64,000 nucleotides of DNA from Thalassia testudinum. Taxonomy: Eukaryota; Streptophyta; Magnoliopsida; Alismatales; Hydrocharitaceae. Below the pieces are notes generated by a model. It saw nothing but the letters and a program-made list of their open reading frames with translations, made no database searches and had not been told where the DNA came from. A program made the position numbers and the translations under genes. The stretch's first letter is position 1. Every line of letters starts with the position of its first letter. Location of the stretch: positions 77,798,001-77,862,000 of the forward strand of contig JAZHRO010000002.1 in assembly GCA_037157565.1 (NCBI GenBank), written 5' to 3'. Below are positions 44,192-55,048 of the stretch, piece by piece.

Positions 44192-45957
44192 ATAATCACA
44201 GGAAACTTCTGATTGGAACCCAAAGAGACGTATTTGAGATGGTCAGGGAGGGGTTTCAATTCCATAACAAGATTATCAGCAGCAGCAGGTGGTTCAGGGT
44301 GGGTGTTGGGAGCAAAGCAAGGAGCTATGGGTGTGTCTAGATTATGTTTGGGCTCCTCTAATTGTGGGTTTTGATCTTCTTGTAGTTGATCAGAAATATT
44401 CAGGTTTTCCTTGATACATAGATCGTCAACCACAACCTCGATATCACAAATTTGTTCTATAACCCCACAATTAATTCCTTGTTGGACCTTACAGAGGTCA
44501 ATCTTCAGTGTCTTGCTCCCAAATTTTAACTCGATTTGGCCCTCCTCACAATTAATATTGGCCCTAGCGATGGTCAGAAAGGGTCTTTCTAATATGATCG
44601 GTGTATTCTTCAAGACAATGAAATCCACGAGAAAATAGAAATCGTGTATCCTATCTATGACATCCTCGAGGATTCCTTTTGGTGACTTAATATATCGATC
44701 GGCTAACTGCAGAGTCATCTCTGTCGGTTTAAGCTCAAATTCCTCAAAGTAGTCTAGTAGGGAAGTACGTATCAAGTTGATGGAAGCTCCTAGGTCCAAT
44801 AAGGCTCGGTCAAACTGTATATCACCAATAGCACAGGAGATCAGAGGGGTGCCTAGATCTTTTGCCTTAGGCGGGAGTTTGCTCAAAATGATGGAGCTGG
44901 CTTGCTCCGACAGTATGATTGGGTTCCCACCTTTGGTTTGCGGCTTATGCTTGGGTGTACACACATCTTTTAAGAATCATGCGTAAGCCGGTACGTGGCA
45001 AATTGCATCCATCAAGGGAATGTTTATATGGACCTGCTCAAAGAGCGTGACCAGATCCTTCTCAGGTGCCACGAGTTTGGTTGTCTTCTTTCCCTTGGTC
45101 AAGGCCTCAGGAAATGGAACCTTAGATGGTTCCTCTAGAATTGGCTCAGGCTCTTTATCAGGGATTGGTGTATCCTGGATGACCAATCTAGGGTTAGGGT
45201 TTATGGTCTCAGGCATGTTGTGGCTAGGAAAGGGTGGGTCATGTGTTGCTTTGCCACTATGGGTGGTCACGGAATTTAATCCTGCCTAATTTTAGTTTGG
45301 GTTGGGCAAAATAGGTGTTTGCTGCTGAAATCTCGAGTATGAAGTTGAGGCATCCATCCCATCAGGTGATGGAGAAGAAGGGGCCTGATAAACAAAGTGG
45401 ACTTGGCCCTAATTTGGGTTCATAACGCGCCTTTGGTTCAGTATGTTATTTGGGTTTGGGAGAGGCTAAGAAGGAAGTGCACCAAGCTAACGAGCACTTG
45501 CCAGCTGGGCCAATTGATTTCGTAACTCAGAGATCTCTTCTATGTGTTGTTTTTGCATGTCAACCAAGGTCTTGAGAATCAAAGATGTCTAATCTTCTTT
45601 AGGTGGTCCAGATTGAAAATTTTGATTAGGTCTTGGTTGAGCGGGTGGATATGGTCGCTGGTTTTGTGGTCGGGGTGGGAATTAGGATCTTAGATTTGGG
45701 TTATTTCCTGACCACGCAAAGTTAGGATGATTCCGCCATCCAAGGTTATAAGTGTTGGAGAAAGGATTATTTTGGACGGTGTGGAGATCCTCGCAGGTCT
45801 AAGGAGCTCTGAGATAATCAGGGTACGGGGGTTCAGAGTTCCTCGAACTTAGGAGGGCTGACCCGAAGTTGCCTCCGAAGCCATAATCAGACAGAGGTGG
45901 ATATGCATCCATCCCCAGGGAGTGGTAGATGTTGTGCGCAGCCTCCCTTGCCGTGGG
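44192..45957 (-). mobile_element. Element B, right part (protease and gag), between G and J
   Basis: The reading frame ending ELKPLPDHLKYVSLG at its left edge is the part of Athila Pol that comes just before GISPSYYTHH, where element B stops at 12797. Both are minus strand. So these are two halves of one element split by G. J enters at 45957/45958; the N-terminal part of gag, leader and 5' LTR should lie beyond 64000. Confidence 0.7.
44192..45957 (-). pseudogene. Element B gag C-terminal part and protease
   Basis: Gag end: residues before J's insertion (45799-45957), a coiled coil QKQHIEEISELRNQLAQLA near 45490-45560, and a C-terminal piece (44977-45270) ending VPAYA before a stop. Protease (about 44640-44964) keeps L-L-D-L-G-A-S-I-N with D-L-G-A at 44785-44796, so the active site looks intact. 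The frame then runs without a stop into G's LTR, adding about 16 foreign residues to 44140. Confidence 0.75.
45953..45957. other. Left target-site copy of J (gtggg)
   Basis: The five bases before J's 5' LTR. The right copy is outside the window, so this is unconfirmed. Confidence 0.5.
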
Positions 45958-46246
45958 TGATAACTTTACATTTTGTGCTAATAATTCTATCAATCGAGGT
46001 TTATCTTAAGAGTAACATGCACAAATAGCACATCATAAATGGGCATGGGAGCATTACATGCATTGCACATTGAGATTGCTTATAAATCAATATTAATGGC
46101 CATTTGTACAAGTTCATGTCAAAACAAGCCTCAGATGAGCGATCGGACTGCATGGATGGATTCAGAACGATGAGCAGAGTCTAATGGACTCAAAATCGAC
46201 CAAATCCGACATCCGGAGCTCTCGTAACTAGCCCAAGAAGTTCTGA

Positions 46247-46730
46247 CTGTTGATCTGATGATCAACGGCCACAAGCTGCCACATGGCATGAGATTAGTGC
46301 GTACAAGCCACCGCCCCGCTTCCTCCATCATCCGCAGGATGAATCTCAACTGTCCGATTGAAGAACACGCAACCCTCGCCCGCACGCATTCCTCACCGTG
46401 CACCTTCGCAGCCACACTGTCAGATCCTGACCGTTGGATTTTCATCCAACAGTCGACCTGCCTCGCGCCCGATCTCGTTGCCGTGAAAAATCGAGGCACG
46501 TAGCACAACGGTCCATGCCTTGCCCTCGCACTGAGAGGCGAGGGTTCGAATCGTGCTGTGACTCACTCTTCGACCCTGCTCACACCGCGGCTAAATCAAG
46601 TCGCCTGATCAGCAACGAACGGTGCAGATGGAGACCACGTGGTGCAATAGATGCACCCGGGCGAGATGATGCACGATCCTCAGCGCGCATGCCCACGTAA
46701 CTCTCAACCGTCCGATCTTCGATCGGACGG
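46247..46730 (+). repeat. Cluster of three stem-loops in U3 of J
   Basis: CTGTTGATC-tgat-GATCAACGG, GTTGGAT-tttc-ATCCAAC and CCGTCCGATC-ttc-GATCGGACGG. Positions match those of F; several bases differ while pairing is kept. Confidence 0.55.
46501..46553 (+). promoter_or_regulatory. tRNA-like Pol III A/B boxes inside LTR J
   Basis: TAGCACAACGG (46501-46511) and GGTTCGAATCG (46543-46553), 31 bases apart, as in F. The B box matches the consensus in 10 of 11 positions. Confidence 0.55.
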
Positions 46731-46883
46731 CTCACAGCACGATCATGCGAATCGTAGGAGAAGAAGCACACGCGCCTACGACGGACCAGCGGGAGGATGG
46801 GCTTCACTGACGTTTTTGGCATGGGTTTAGCGACGTCCTGGATGTCGGTAAAGCTCCTACTTAATTTAGAAACCCCTTCTTCC

Positions 46884-46898
46884 TATATAAACCCCCTC
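46884..46898 (+). promoter_or_regulatory. TATA box of LTR J
   Basis: TATATAAACCCCC, preceded by CTTCC. Best TATA match among the LTRs here. Confidence 0.65.
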
Positions 46899-47463
46899 CA
46901 ACTACCCATGTAAAGGCATTAGATACTGTTGCAATTCTTCTACCCCACTCCTAGCCTCCCTTAGCACACTTTGTACTTGTCGGAGTTGATGAGTCATCGA
47001 CGGAGCACTCCTCCACCACTGTGGCTGCCTCACCTTCTCCTCTCTCTCTATCTCTCTCCCTTTACTCTAGCTTTACTTTACTTTTGTTTAAGCATTCAAC
47101 TATTGTTGTATCTGCAAAACTCAAGTTGCATGTTAAATGATGTTGTTTTTTATATAGCTATTGTCTCTCTCTTTTTATCGGGTTTTTCTTATCTTGATTT
47201 GCATAAATGCTGTGATCAAAAGACTCTAACTCTACTCTTTCTCTCTCTCTTTCTCTTCTACTCTCTTTTCTCTCTCGCATTTTCTCATGTGTAAGCAAAA
47301 CCCACCATTTTCGTGACAACTAAGTGACAGAAAAAGCTAATTTCACGCCTCCCTATGTTCGACACTCAGACTCATATCCGTTTCTACATTTAAAATCGAC
47401 ATTGTGAACGCAAGCTACAACGACCTATTTAGACAAACGCATCCGGCTCACGTCATTTTTTTT

Positions 47464-47481
47464 TGGAGCCGTTGTCGGGGA
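47464..47481 (+). other. Primer-binding site of J (tRNA-Asp type)
   Basis: TGGAGCCGTTGTCGGGGA, two mismatches from the tRNA-Asp complement. The following GGCAATGG can pair with CCGTTG (one G.U). Confidence 0.75.
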
Positions 47482-47867
47482 GGCAATGGATTTATTTTGT
47501 CGCTTTCATTTTGCATCCATACTCACATCGTCTAACTCATTTTCTCCCTCTACTTGATTGGTTGTAGGAACTCAACGCCTGGGCGACGAAGGAGCGTGAC
47601 TCATGATGGTGGAGATAGAGTGAACGTAGCAAAGACCAATTGTGAATATCACTCTGCCTGTGGTTGTTTACTTCCCTAAAAAAAATCTAAAAAAAATTAC
47701 AACCAGAGAAAAAATCAACGTGGTGAATGATTGCTTGATCCACATCCTAACTCATCACCCAACAAAAGAAGAGTACACTCTAACATTCTTAAAGACACAA
47801 TCTCGTTAGAGTGTTCTTTTTCTTTTTGAGTGATGTTTGCATATCCACCATGACTTGACTTGTGCCG
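47482..47867 (+). other. Leader of J, first part
   Basis: Homologous to F's leader. It ends with TGCCG (47863-47867), the left duplication of K; the leader resumes at 57114. Confidence 0.6.
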
Positions 47868-48088
47868 TGATAAACGCCAGTTTATCATCATTTTTATGCA
47901 TTAAACCAAACTTAGCTCTTAGGATTTTGCTCCGCAAACGGGCTTTTGGGCTGCATTTAGGCATCAATTAGGTTAGGCATGCATTGCACTTTTTATTATC
48001 GTTTTAATGTGTTTTTGTGAGTGTTAGGGATATGTAGATTGTCAGAACTCCAAAACCCTAGTACTCAGGAAGGCAACTGGTGAAGAAG

Positions 48089-48760
48089 AAGCTCAAACTA
48101 ACTGGAACTCAGCTTGATCCAGCTCACCATAGCTGGATTCCAGCTCACATGAACTAGGGTTAGCTCATCTTAGCTCCATTCAGCTCATCTCATCTGAATG
48201 GCAGCTCAAGAGAGCTCATCTTAGCTCACCCTAGCTCAGGTCAGCTCAGATCTAGCTCAACTTAGCTGAGTCTAGCTCATCTCAGCTCCCATTAGCCCAC
48301 AGGGAGCTCTAGCTAGCTCAGCTGAGTTGACTGGAGTTCACCCTAGCTCAGGTCCAGCTACATCTAGCTCTACTCAACTCCGACCAGCTAAAGATGACTT
48401 CATTCCAGCTTAGGAAGCTCAAGTCCAGCTCTCGGGGACTCAGCTTAGCTCAACTCAGTTGAGCTAAGCTACCTTAGCTGCCTCACCCAGCTTGATCCTC
48501 CCCAGGAGCATTAGACCCAGCTCACCTCAGCTCCTTTCAGCAGAAGCCAGCTTGCTTTAGCTCGGCTTAGTAGCTAGCAAAGAACTAGCAAGCCAAGGTA
48601 GCTAAGGTAGCTCCTTACAGCTCTCTTCAGCAACCACCATCTCTAGTGCAGCTCAAGATGACTACCTCCAGCTCTTCTCCCTGAAAACCCTAGCTCCAAA
48701 TGCCTCCAACTCTACTCCCTACCAGCTAAGCTAGCTAAGCTGCTTAACTTAGCTAGTCCA
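48089..48760 (+). repeat. AGCT-rich array phased at 10-11 bp (5' LTR K)
   Basis: Successive AGCT tetramers are spaced 10, 11, 20, 10, 10, 21, 10, 10, 10, 10, 11, 10, 10, 10 in the first part. The usual unit is AGCTCATCTT and variants. It lies upstream of the TATA box. Confidence 0.75.
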
Positions 48761-49056
48761 CCTCCATGGCACCAAAACCTACTACCCTACTACCCTACTA
48801 CCTAAGCTCTAGCAAAAAGACCACCTACTCCTACTTTATTTTGGTGCCAACTATCCCTTCCATCACCACCCTACATCCACCATCAAAACCCATCTCCACC
48901 CTCCATTTTTTCCCTCCAAAATTGCCTTCTAGAAGGCATTTTTGGAGGGAAAACCAAGGCACCTCTTCATTTCCCTCCCATTTTTCCCTCCAAAAATATC
49001 CACGCACCCCTTCATTTCCCTCCAAAAATATACCATAACCACCCCCCTTCCCATCC

Positions 49057-49073
49057 TATAAATACCCTACCCT
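49057..49073 (+). promoter_or_regulatory. TATA box of LTR K (5' copy)
   Basis: TATAAATACCCTACCC; the 3' copy is at 56224-56239. Confidence 0.6.
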
Positions 49074-49946
49074 ACCACCACATAATTCCCATCCTCCATT
49101 AGTGCATTTTTCTACCTATACCCACCTACACCTACGGAAAAGGAGTAGAGAAGGAGATTAAAGGGGCACATCACCAGCCCTTTTGGTGCCTTCTTCTCCC
49201 CACTCTCTTCAACTTGGGCCACGCCAAGAAGGAGGACTCTTCCACTTCAAGGAGGACGGCCAGGCAAAGGAGAAGGACCTAGGGTGGACATCCACCCTTG
49301 GAGAGAAGCCTAGGGCACGCCCCCTTAGGGTTTGCCTTGGAGGACATCACTTTGGCGGAACACAGCAAGGAAGGAGTTGGAGGACTCTTTTCAAGCTTGG
49401 GAGCTACCAAGCTTGGAGCAAGAAGTCCTCTTCTTCACCATCTATCTAGAGGATTTGTGTTTGCTTTTCTTTATTGCAATTTTTCTAGTAGTAGAAGCAT
49501 TCCTCTACTAGGCCTTTTTGTAAAACACTTTTTCATCAATTTAGTTTCCTTCTTTGCAATTTCTTTAGTTGCATTTTTAATTGCTTTGTTTTTAGCATTC
49601 TTCACTCCCTCTCCCTAATTATTCTAGGCCTCCACTTGCCTAGAGTAAGCTTAGGGAGAGGCTCTACTTGCCACTTTAGTAGTATATTGAGTTGAAGTGT
49701 AAGTCACTTTCCTGCCACAATTTCGTATGTTGCCTTAATTTCAGAAACATAAAAATGATATATTGAAAAAGACCAAAAAGAAAGTTGAGATTTGTATTCC
49801 AAGCAAGAGAATGAAATTTTCAAACATATTGCCTCCTTGGACAACCCTAGATACCCCACTATCTAGGTTTATAAATTTAAGAGTTGATCGATTTTGCACG
49901 TTACAATGACGTATTTAACAAACCATGTGAAATCGCTATCACTTTT

Positions 49947-49964
49947 TGGCGCCGTTGTCGGGGA
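49947..49964 (+). other. Primer-binding site of K (tRNA-Asp)
   Basis: TGGCGCCGTTGTCGGGGA, a single mismatch from the tRNA-Asp complement, five bases after the LTR. Confidence 0.85.
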
Positions 49965-51585
49965 GGCACGGCTTTGCTATTCTTTCTCCTCTTACTTGAA
50001 GTAGATCTCATCCCCTTATCTTTCTTTCTTTTGTGTGTGCAAGAATTACAGCAGGAAGGCGGGAATCTGGAAGCGGAAGCTCAAATATCCTTTTCTTCCT
50101 GCGAAATTCAGGTTGGTTCCCCTTTCTTGTCACATTTAGGTTAAAAGACTACCAAAAAATATTAAACTTGGCTTTCAGGATCATAAACAATTTAATTAAG
50201 TGGAGTGGTGCCTATATAAAATCCATTGTTTGCTTGAATGGTTCTTTAACACCACTCCATTGCAAGTATTGGTGTTCTATTTTTCGGGTCCAGATTTCTA
50301 TCCAGACTTGAAAAATCGATTCCTAACACCATAGGCCTCCTAAAATCATAAAATTTCATACATTCCCAATTAAGTTACGAACATATGTTCCAAATTTTAG
50401 ATCAATTGGATCTATATTTAATTTTTAAAAATTCTTGGACTGCAGAGGGGTCATACCCTCTAATCTTCCTATTTTGCTACTATCTATGAATTTTTATCAT
50501 TTTTATACTCATCCAATTTTTGTGAAATTTAGCTTGTTGGAATCCTTGTGAAATTTTACACGTCACTTAAAATCACAAAAATTTTCTGAGGTCGGTGGTA
50601 ATACTGAAAAGTCCACAATACCCACAGGTATCATTTCTGGACTTTGACACCAGGACAATTAAAAATTCAAAATAATTATCAAACAAATTCCTAAAATCTT
50701 ACAAAAATCTTTTCTGGAATCCTTGTTTGATTTCACTCAAGGTAGTGGTGTTGGTTGCATTGATTGGACCACTATCTATTTAGAAAGCCTAAAAATAACT
50801 CATTGGTAGTTAAATTTCTGTCTTAGGGACAATTGGCTTAGGGTTTCTTTCTCTCTATGAGACTCAATTTAAAGGAAATATACAATCACCCATACAACTT
50901 GTTTGAAAATTTAACTAGAGAAACCCTAAAATACATTCAATTAAATTGAATCCTAAAAGACAAACACAAAAAATTTGTGTGACAACTTGATTTTCATTAA
51001 AGTCACTCTCCAATTCCTGCACACACAAAAAAAAATCGAAATAACAGGGCAACAACCCAATTAACGCCCTCCACATTCCGTGTGCACTGTAGTATCCTAT
51101 ACCTAACTAAAATTTGTAGCAATTTGACCCCTAAGGTTTCATCAATTTAGGCTTGCTATATAGGATTTAAGTTTTCTCTAGTTAATACCAATTTTGTCAT
51201 CTATATCTGGTGTTCAGGATGAGGAGCCGTGTCAAACAACCAGGCGCGAGTTTGTACAAGCACCTGAGGATTTTCCTGGGAAACACTTGGGCCCAAACCT
51301 CCCCATAAGCAACTTAGCTAGATTTGTTGACAGAACGAGTATTCACTATTAATTACTTATTTCCTAGGTAGACCAAGTCTTAGGTTAAATTCTAGGGAGT
51401 CACAATTAAGTTAGGTCTAGAATTTGATTACTTGTGTGCACACTTCTCTCATCCCCATCTCTTCTCCTCCCCTGCCATTTCTTCCATTTTGCACGGGCGA
51501 CGGTCCAAAACTCCACACTTGGAGGGACCACTTGATTTTGCCTCCCCAAAAAAGACTTTTCCTGCATTCTTCCTCTTCTGTCAAA
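49965..51585 (+). other. Leader of element K
   Basis: A/T-rich, 1.6 kb, no gene seen. A GTGTCAAACAACC motif near 51231, also in F's leader, precedes the ORF by about 350 bases. Confidence 0.5.
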
Positions 51586-53645
51586 ATGGAAAATCAAAAT
51601 TGGTCCTCTAACCCGCATGCTAATTTTTCTTTCCCCTATTTTTCCACCCAGGAGCTACTTAATCAGGCCCCTCCACCTAATCTCTACTCTATCATGGCTC
51701 AGCTACAAGTTAAGCAACAATAGTTGCATAAGGATTTAACAAACCTAGCCAACCAAGGGAGTCCTGCCACACCTACCCAAGCTCCACACATTCCACATCT
51801 CACCCCTTTAAACACCCGCAAGAGAGAAAATCTGCATAAATCTCGTGCTAAGTATAATTATTATTCTGAGGCTTTCTATGGTTCAACAGGGAATTATGTT
51901 TATCCCAATCATCACCCCACCCAAAATGTCCCTACTTTCCAGGAGAAATTGAAAAATTCCTCTAATGGGGGAAATTATTCGGCTCACTCCTGGACCAATC
52001 CGGTTCCACACCAACAACAAAACCCAGTTGGAGGGTATGATTCAAATCAGACTTATCAATCTAGGCAATCTCAAGAAGACATTAATGGCCAGATGATGAA
52101 AACCCTGCAAGAGTTACAAAGAAAAACAAAGGAAACAACCTATCTTATTAACAATCTCAATGATCAAATTGGGGATATTCTGACTCAAAGACCTGCAGGA
52201 CACTCACCATCCCAACCCACACCAAACTTTATTAATCCCAGGAACCAACACCTGGGTGGATACCAACATCAGAACCACATGGTTTAGCTTCCTATTAACC
52301 CAATATCGCAGTACCAACCCAGTTTCTATCAAAATCAGGTCCCCCCACCTCCTCCCAGTGATCACCAAGCTGCGTATGCAGAGACTTTGAGGAGTGAGGA
52401 AACCACCATGGATTTAAGGCCTTCACATTCAAATGATGAAACTGATTCTCAACCAATGCAGATTGACTCCCCTAACCTCAATAAGGAAAAAGAAAAAGAA
52501 ATCCCAAAAACACCTTATTCAAACCCTATTTCCCACTCTAAAAAACTGCAATCCAACAATCCAAAACCAGAGTCCTCTGACCATAATCCTTTGGACTTAT
52601 TTGAGCAAGTCGAGAGGAATATTCCCTTCCTAGATTCTCCCCATGCCTCTAAAAAATTTACTTCAAAAGGGCATGATCAGAATCTAGAAAGGTTGGTCCT
52701 TTCAAAGACAGCCAGCTCAATTTTTCAGAGCATGCTGCCTTTCACAAAAAAGGACCAGGGCACATCACTCATCTCAGTTATCATAACTGACACCATTTTT
52801 TTTCGCATCCCTCTCAACTTAGGTACCTCTAGTAATCTCATCCCCCCGATCTTATTTGAGGAATTTCGATTCAGTGATTTAAACCCTACTAAGGTTCAAT
52901 TTCAATTGGAAGATCGATCTACCATTCAACCGTGGGGAGTTGTTGAGGATAGTATCATCAAGGTCCAGAATTGTCTATTTCCAGTAAATTTTCCGGTCCT
53001 TAACATAGAGGTACCAAAGGCTCTCGTTAATGCCATCATTGGAAAACCTTTTCTAAGTATGGCAACAACTAATATCAATTCTCATTCTGGGAAATGAATA
53101 TAAGTTGCAATAACCAGACCTTCTCATTAGATTTATTTCAAGCTTCCAAGAGGTCCATTGATCACAAAATTTTTTAGGACACTGATAATAAAATGGAAGC
53201 AGTATTTGAGAAGTCTATGCTGGTCAAATCTCATTCACCTTTGACCACTATTGGTCTAGATTTTATTGATTCTTATTCTAAGGATAATTATGTGGTCCAA
53301 GACTTTCCAAATCAACTAGGGTTTGACTTTCCCCCTTTTCATCTTCCTATTTTTTCACCAAAAATATCCACACTAACTTCACCCATCCTGCATCTCACTA
53401 ACTCCTTTCCCCTCCCTTTTCTATTGGACCTACCACCTGATCCACTTGAGTTTGGCTTTCATCATCAATTCAAACCATGGCCAGACCCAGGTCCTTTTTC
53501 CATTTCTCTATTTTATTTTGATCCCTTTGTCTTTACCACTCATCTTTTTAGGGATCTTGAGGAAGACACTTTTATTAAAGACATTCAAGTGTCCAACTAT
53601 TTACATGATTTTCCGTCTTCCGTGCATACCTTCACGCCTAGCTAA
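51586..53645 (+). pseudogene. Element K ORF: Gag-C-like and retropepsin-like protein, broken
   Basis: One frame from ATG 51586 to 53097 with two TAG stops (51721 and 52285), then a frameshift near 53093 and a linker frame to 53645. The N-terminal part is N/Q/P/Y-rich with a coiled coil (QMMKTLQELQRKTKETTYL) but has no capsid domain. The protease-like part (about 52680-53097) follows the Athila fold order: LSKTASSIFQ, the active-site loop, VEDSIIKVQNCLFPVNFPVL, IIGKPFL. The active site reads L-N-L-G-T-S-S-N instead of L-D-L-G-A-S-x-N, so the catalytic Asp is gone. There is no polymerase; the frame ends before the hairpin. Confidence 0.65.
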
Positions 53646-53666
53646 ATGGCGTAAAAGACAGCACTG

Positions 53667-53684
53667 GATGGGAGGTAACCCATC
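53667..53684 (+). other. Post-coding AGGYAA-loop hairpin (element K)
   Basis: GATGGG-aggtaa-CCCATC, a 6-bp perfect stem. It has the only loop variant (C to T). Confidence 0.65.
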
Positions 53685-53785
53685 ATTTTTTTTTCCTGCT
53701 TTCCTTTTTCTTCTTCTTTTTCCAGGTTTTGATTATCCTAAACCTGACCGTTCTTCACTAAGGTGATCCCTTTTCCCTCCTAATG

Positions 53786-53819
53786 CATGAGGACATGACT
53801 TATCTTAAGCATGGGGGGG
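53786..53819 (+). other. CATG hairpin plus internal PPT-like tract (element K)
   Basis: CATG-agga-CATG at 53786-53797, then AAGCATGGGGGGG at 53807-53819. Confidence 0.55.
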
Positions 53820-55035
53820 TGTTTTTAAAATTTGACGATTGATTTAGGATTTTCAAAACCTAAAAACATACATTTTTCTTTAGTTATTTTATTTTCCTAC
53901 TTCCATACCCAAAAGAAAAAAATGTTGAGAACTTTTTGAGGAAAAATTTTGAAATCGGGACTGAGGTCAAAAAATTCACTTTTGGTACTATGGGATTTAA
54001 TCATTAACAAACTAGGGAAGAGGATGCGGATCTGATCATTATAATTTCAGGGTCTATTTTAGACTAGATCAGATATCCTTCTCTAAAAATTCCACCTGAA
54101 CTCATGATAGTTTAGGTGACTTGATCCTATTTTGTAGTGTGGAAAGTATTTGGCTTAGTTTCTGATTCAAAAACTTGCATGTCTTAAGAAACTTCTTGTG
54201 TCAATTTTCACACACAAGCCAACACTTAAAAATAACTAAAAATTTGAAAAACTCCCGTGTTTGGACTTAGTAAAAGTCTGAAACAGATCATTGGTTTGAG
54301 TTCCCACTGTCGAGAAGGAGGAAAATGCCTCCTTTGAGGATGCGATGTCAACATGTTACTGCCTCGGTGCTACTCCATATCTATATTTCATATCTTTAGA
54401 CGGAGCATTAAAGCACATTTTAGCAGCTCAAGTGTCTTGGACGGTGCTCTACCTATAGTGTCGGAGCAAGAGCTTGAGTTTTCTTGGAGCGCCCCTTTAC
54501 ACCGCATTGTGTTTTGGGGTTGTGAGCTCCTAGGTGGTGTCATGGATAGTGCTATCCCGAAGTACTGGCACCAGAGCCCCCTCAAGGATTGGTAATGGGA
54601 ATGATGATCCCGACACATCTGTTGTAAGACTAAGCTGATAATAAGCATAGGGGAGAAAAAATAAATAAATTAATTAATTAACATGCCCCTATAAATGTTG
54701 GCTTTTCACAAGCATAAACACAAGGCTTTAAAGGATTTTTGCAAGTCGCGAATCAGATTCATGAGCCAGAAAAATCCTAAAAACAAAAATTTCAAGTCAT
54801 CTGAATTAACAAGGAGTTAATTTGTGAAGTTTCTGGAGGATATATTGATCCCGTTTCATCTAATGGTTGGATCCAAACAAATCTCGATGTTTATCTTTAA
54901 CAAATCCTGTACCTCTTGTGTTTAGATCAACCAAGGTCCCTTAATCTATTTCTCCTCAAAAGTAGAAAAAAATTAGATTTCCCAAAAATTTCATTTTGTA
55001 AAAATTTAAGTTTTGCTAAGAGACTACCAAAAGAT
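53820..55035 (+). other. Element K 3' noncoding region
   Basis: No gene. 54300-54605 is a degenerate version of the structured block of B, C and G (GAGGATGCG, CTCGGTGCTACT, GGTGCTATC-like repeats, CCCCCTCAAGGATTGG). Confidence 0.5.
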
Positions 55036-55048
55036 AAGCATGGGGGTG
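55036..55048 (+). other. Polypurine tract of K
   Basis: AAGCATGGGGGTG directly before the 3' LTR. Confidence 0.8.

Larger units (their letters stand above)
45958..47455 (+). repeat. 5' LTR of element J (1498 bp)
   Basis: Starts TGATAACTTTAC, ends CTCACGTCA. It has stem-loops at 46247-46268, 46433-46450 and 46708-46730, a tRNA-like box pair (46501-46553), a TATA box, and the CGCCTCCCTATGTTCGAC motif near 47346. Collinear with LTR F but clearly diverged. Confidence 0.85.
47868..49941 (+). repeat. 5' LTR of element K (2074 bp)
   Basis: Begins TGATAAA-cgccag-TTTATCA and ends AATCGCTATCA. It contains the AGCT array (about 48089-48760) and TATA box 49057-49073. It has 14 bases near 48984 that the 3' LTR lacks, between short CATTTCCCTCC repeats. 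Confidence 0.9.

Noticed and set aside
48089..48760. CRISPR-like array
   Set aside because: The repeat is 4-10 bp without distinct spacers, in a plant LTR; it is a degenerate minisatellite.
49183..49618. ORFs of 88 and 106 codons repeated at 56350-56785
   Set aside because: Present twice only because the LTR of K is duplicated; no domain and no related frame evident in solo LTR L.
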